Assembly (NCBI GenBank): GCA_022709605.1
Contig: JAKLIM010000183.1
Location: 1 to 7,265, forward strand
Reading direction: 5' to 3'
DNA from: Bacteroidota bacterium
GTDB taxonomy: Bacteria > Bacteroidota > Bacteroidia > Bacteroidales > Paludibacteraceae
Length of the DNA: 7,265 bases
Under the pieces are notes generated by a model. That model did no database searches and was not told the DNA's origin. It worked only from the letters and a program-made list of their open reading frames with translations. This document shows, in pieces, positions 6,810 to 7,265 of this stretch (position 1 is its first letter; every line of letters starts with the position of its first letter). Both the position numbers and the translations under genes were made by a program.

Positions 6810-7265
6810 ATGAAAAAAAATACAACATTTTCTTTGTTTTTCAATAAACGTTTTCTATTTACGGTGCTTGCACTTGGGTTAATAATATCAGCTTCGGCAA
6901 GTGCTAAATTGCCAACAGCGCAAAAGATTGCCGGAAAGATGACAGTCGGTTGGAACTTGGGCAACACGCTCGAAGCCATTGGTGGAGAAGCTGCCTGGGG
7001 TGCCGGTCATACTTCACAACAACTTATCGACTCGGTAAAAGCTGCCGGGTTTAACACTGTACGACTTCCTGTATCGTGGTTTATCCATTCCGATACCGTT
7101 ACCAGTGTTATTGATAAAGAATGGATGGCACGCGTGAAAGAGGTAGTTGATTATTGCATTAATAACGATATGTATGTGATTTTAAACATGCATTGGGACA
7201 AAGGATGGTTGGAAAACAGGGTAAATAAAGCCAATCAGGACATTGTAAACAAAAGGCAACGTGCT
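6810..7265 (+). CDS. GH5 endo-glucanase / endo-xyloglucanase, N-terminal part (runs off the window)
   Basis: The frame is open for 152 codons from ATG 6810 to the window edge, with no stop. Residues 1-32 form a signal peptide (basic start, core FLFTVLALGLIISASASA); there is no lipobox cysteine. The mature part has GH5 hallmarks: GWNLGNTLEA (near residue 47), GFNTVRLPVSW (near residue 83) containing the conserved arginine, and YVILNMHWDKGWLEN (near residue 122) containing the conserved histidine. The pattern is closest to the endo-beta-1,4-glucanase branch that includes subfamily 4, which holds many endo-xyloglucanases, but the subfamily is not certain. The acid/base (NEP) and nucleophile glutamates lie beyond the window, as would any binding module or T9SS domain. 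With a GH31 PA14 enzyme next door, backbone cleavage of xyloglucan is the most likely role. Transcription could come by readthrough of the terminator at 6752-6785 or from an unrecognised promoter. Confidence 0.85.
   Translation, partial: MKKNTTFSLFFNKRFLFTVLALGLIISASASAKLPTAQKIAGKMTVGWNLGNTLEAIGGEAAWGAGHTSQQLIDSVKAAGFNTVRLPVSWFIHSDTVTSVIDKEWMARVKEVVDYCINNDMYVILNMHWDKGWLENRVNKANQDIVNKRQRA

Overview
The window looks like part of a plant-polysaccharide degradation cluster from a member of the Bacteroidota, and the enzyme set fits xyloglucan best. The phylum call rests on three things seen in the sequence: a C-terminal sorting domain of the type IX secretion system (T9SS) on the first gene, A-rich start regions without Shine-Dalgarno sequences, and a TAnnTTTG-type -7 box. 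The T9SS signal argues against Bacteroides itself, where that system is generally lacking, and points to a free-living or environmental lineage. No SusC/SusD pair or regulator gene lies inside the window.

All genes are on the + strand. Positions 37-1185 encode an exported SGNH/GDSL-type hydrolase, probably a carbohydrate esterase, with a T9SS sorting domain, followed by a clear terminator at 1239-1276. Positions 1186-1731 hold no convincing gene. They contain a cluster of inverted and direct repeats (about 1404-1580), an 8-bp spaced dyad (1614-1643) and a -7 box (1664-1671). Positions 1732-3819 encode an exported GH42 beta-galactosidase. After 53 bases comes a GH31 enzyme with an inserted PA14 domain (3873-6695), the architecture of xyloglucan alpha-xylosidases. 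A strong terminator (6752-6774 plus T-rich tail) follows. At 6810 an exported GH5 endo-glucanase begins and runs off the window edge.

The most notable point is that the GH31 frame is cut by one in-frame TAA at 4839-4841, inside the PA14 domain. The same frame continues directly after it with conserved sequence and an intact catalytic domain. This is either a very recent pseudogene, a strain polymorphism, or a sequencing error. It is unlikely to be codon reassignment, since the other complete genes here end in TAA.

Inferred joint role: GH5 cuts the glucan backbone, the SGNH enzyme may remove O-acetyl groups, GH42 may remove terminal beta-galactose from side chains, and GH31 would remove the exposed alpha-xylose from oligosaccharides. 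The exo-enzymes carry signal peptides without a sorting domain, which suggests the periplasm; the SGNH enzyme should go to the cell surface or medium. I see no evidence of a wholly new system here.
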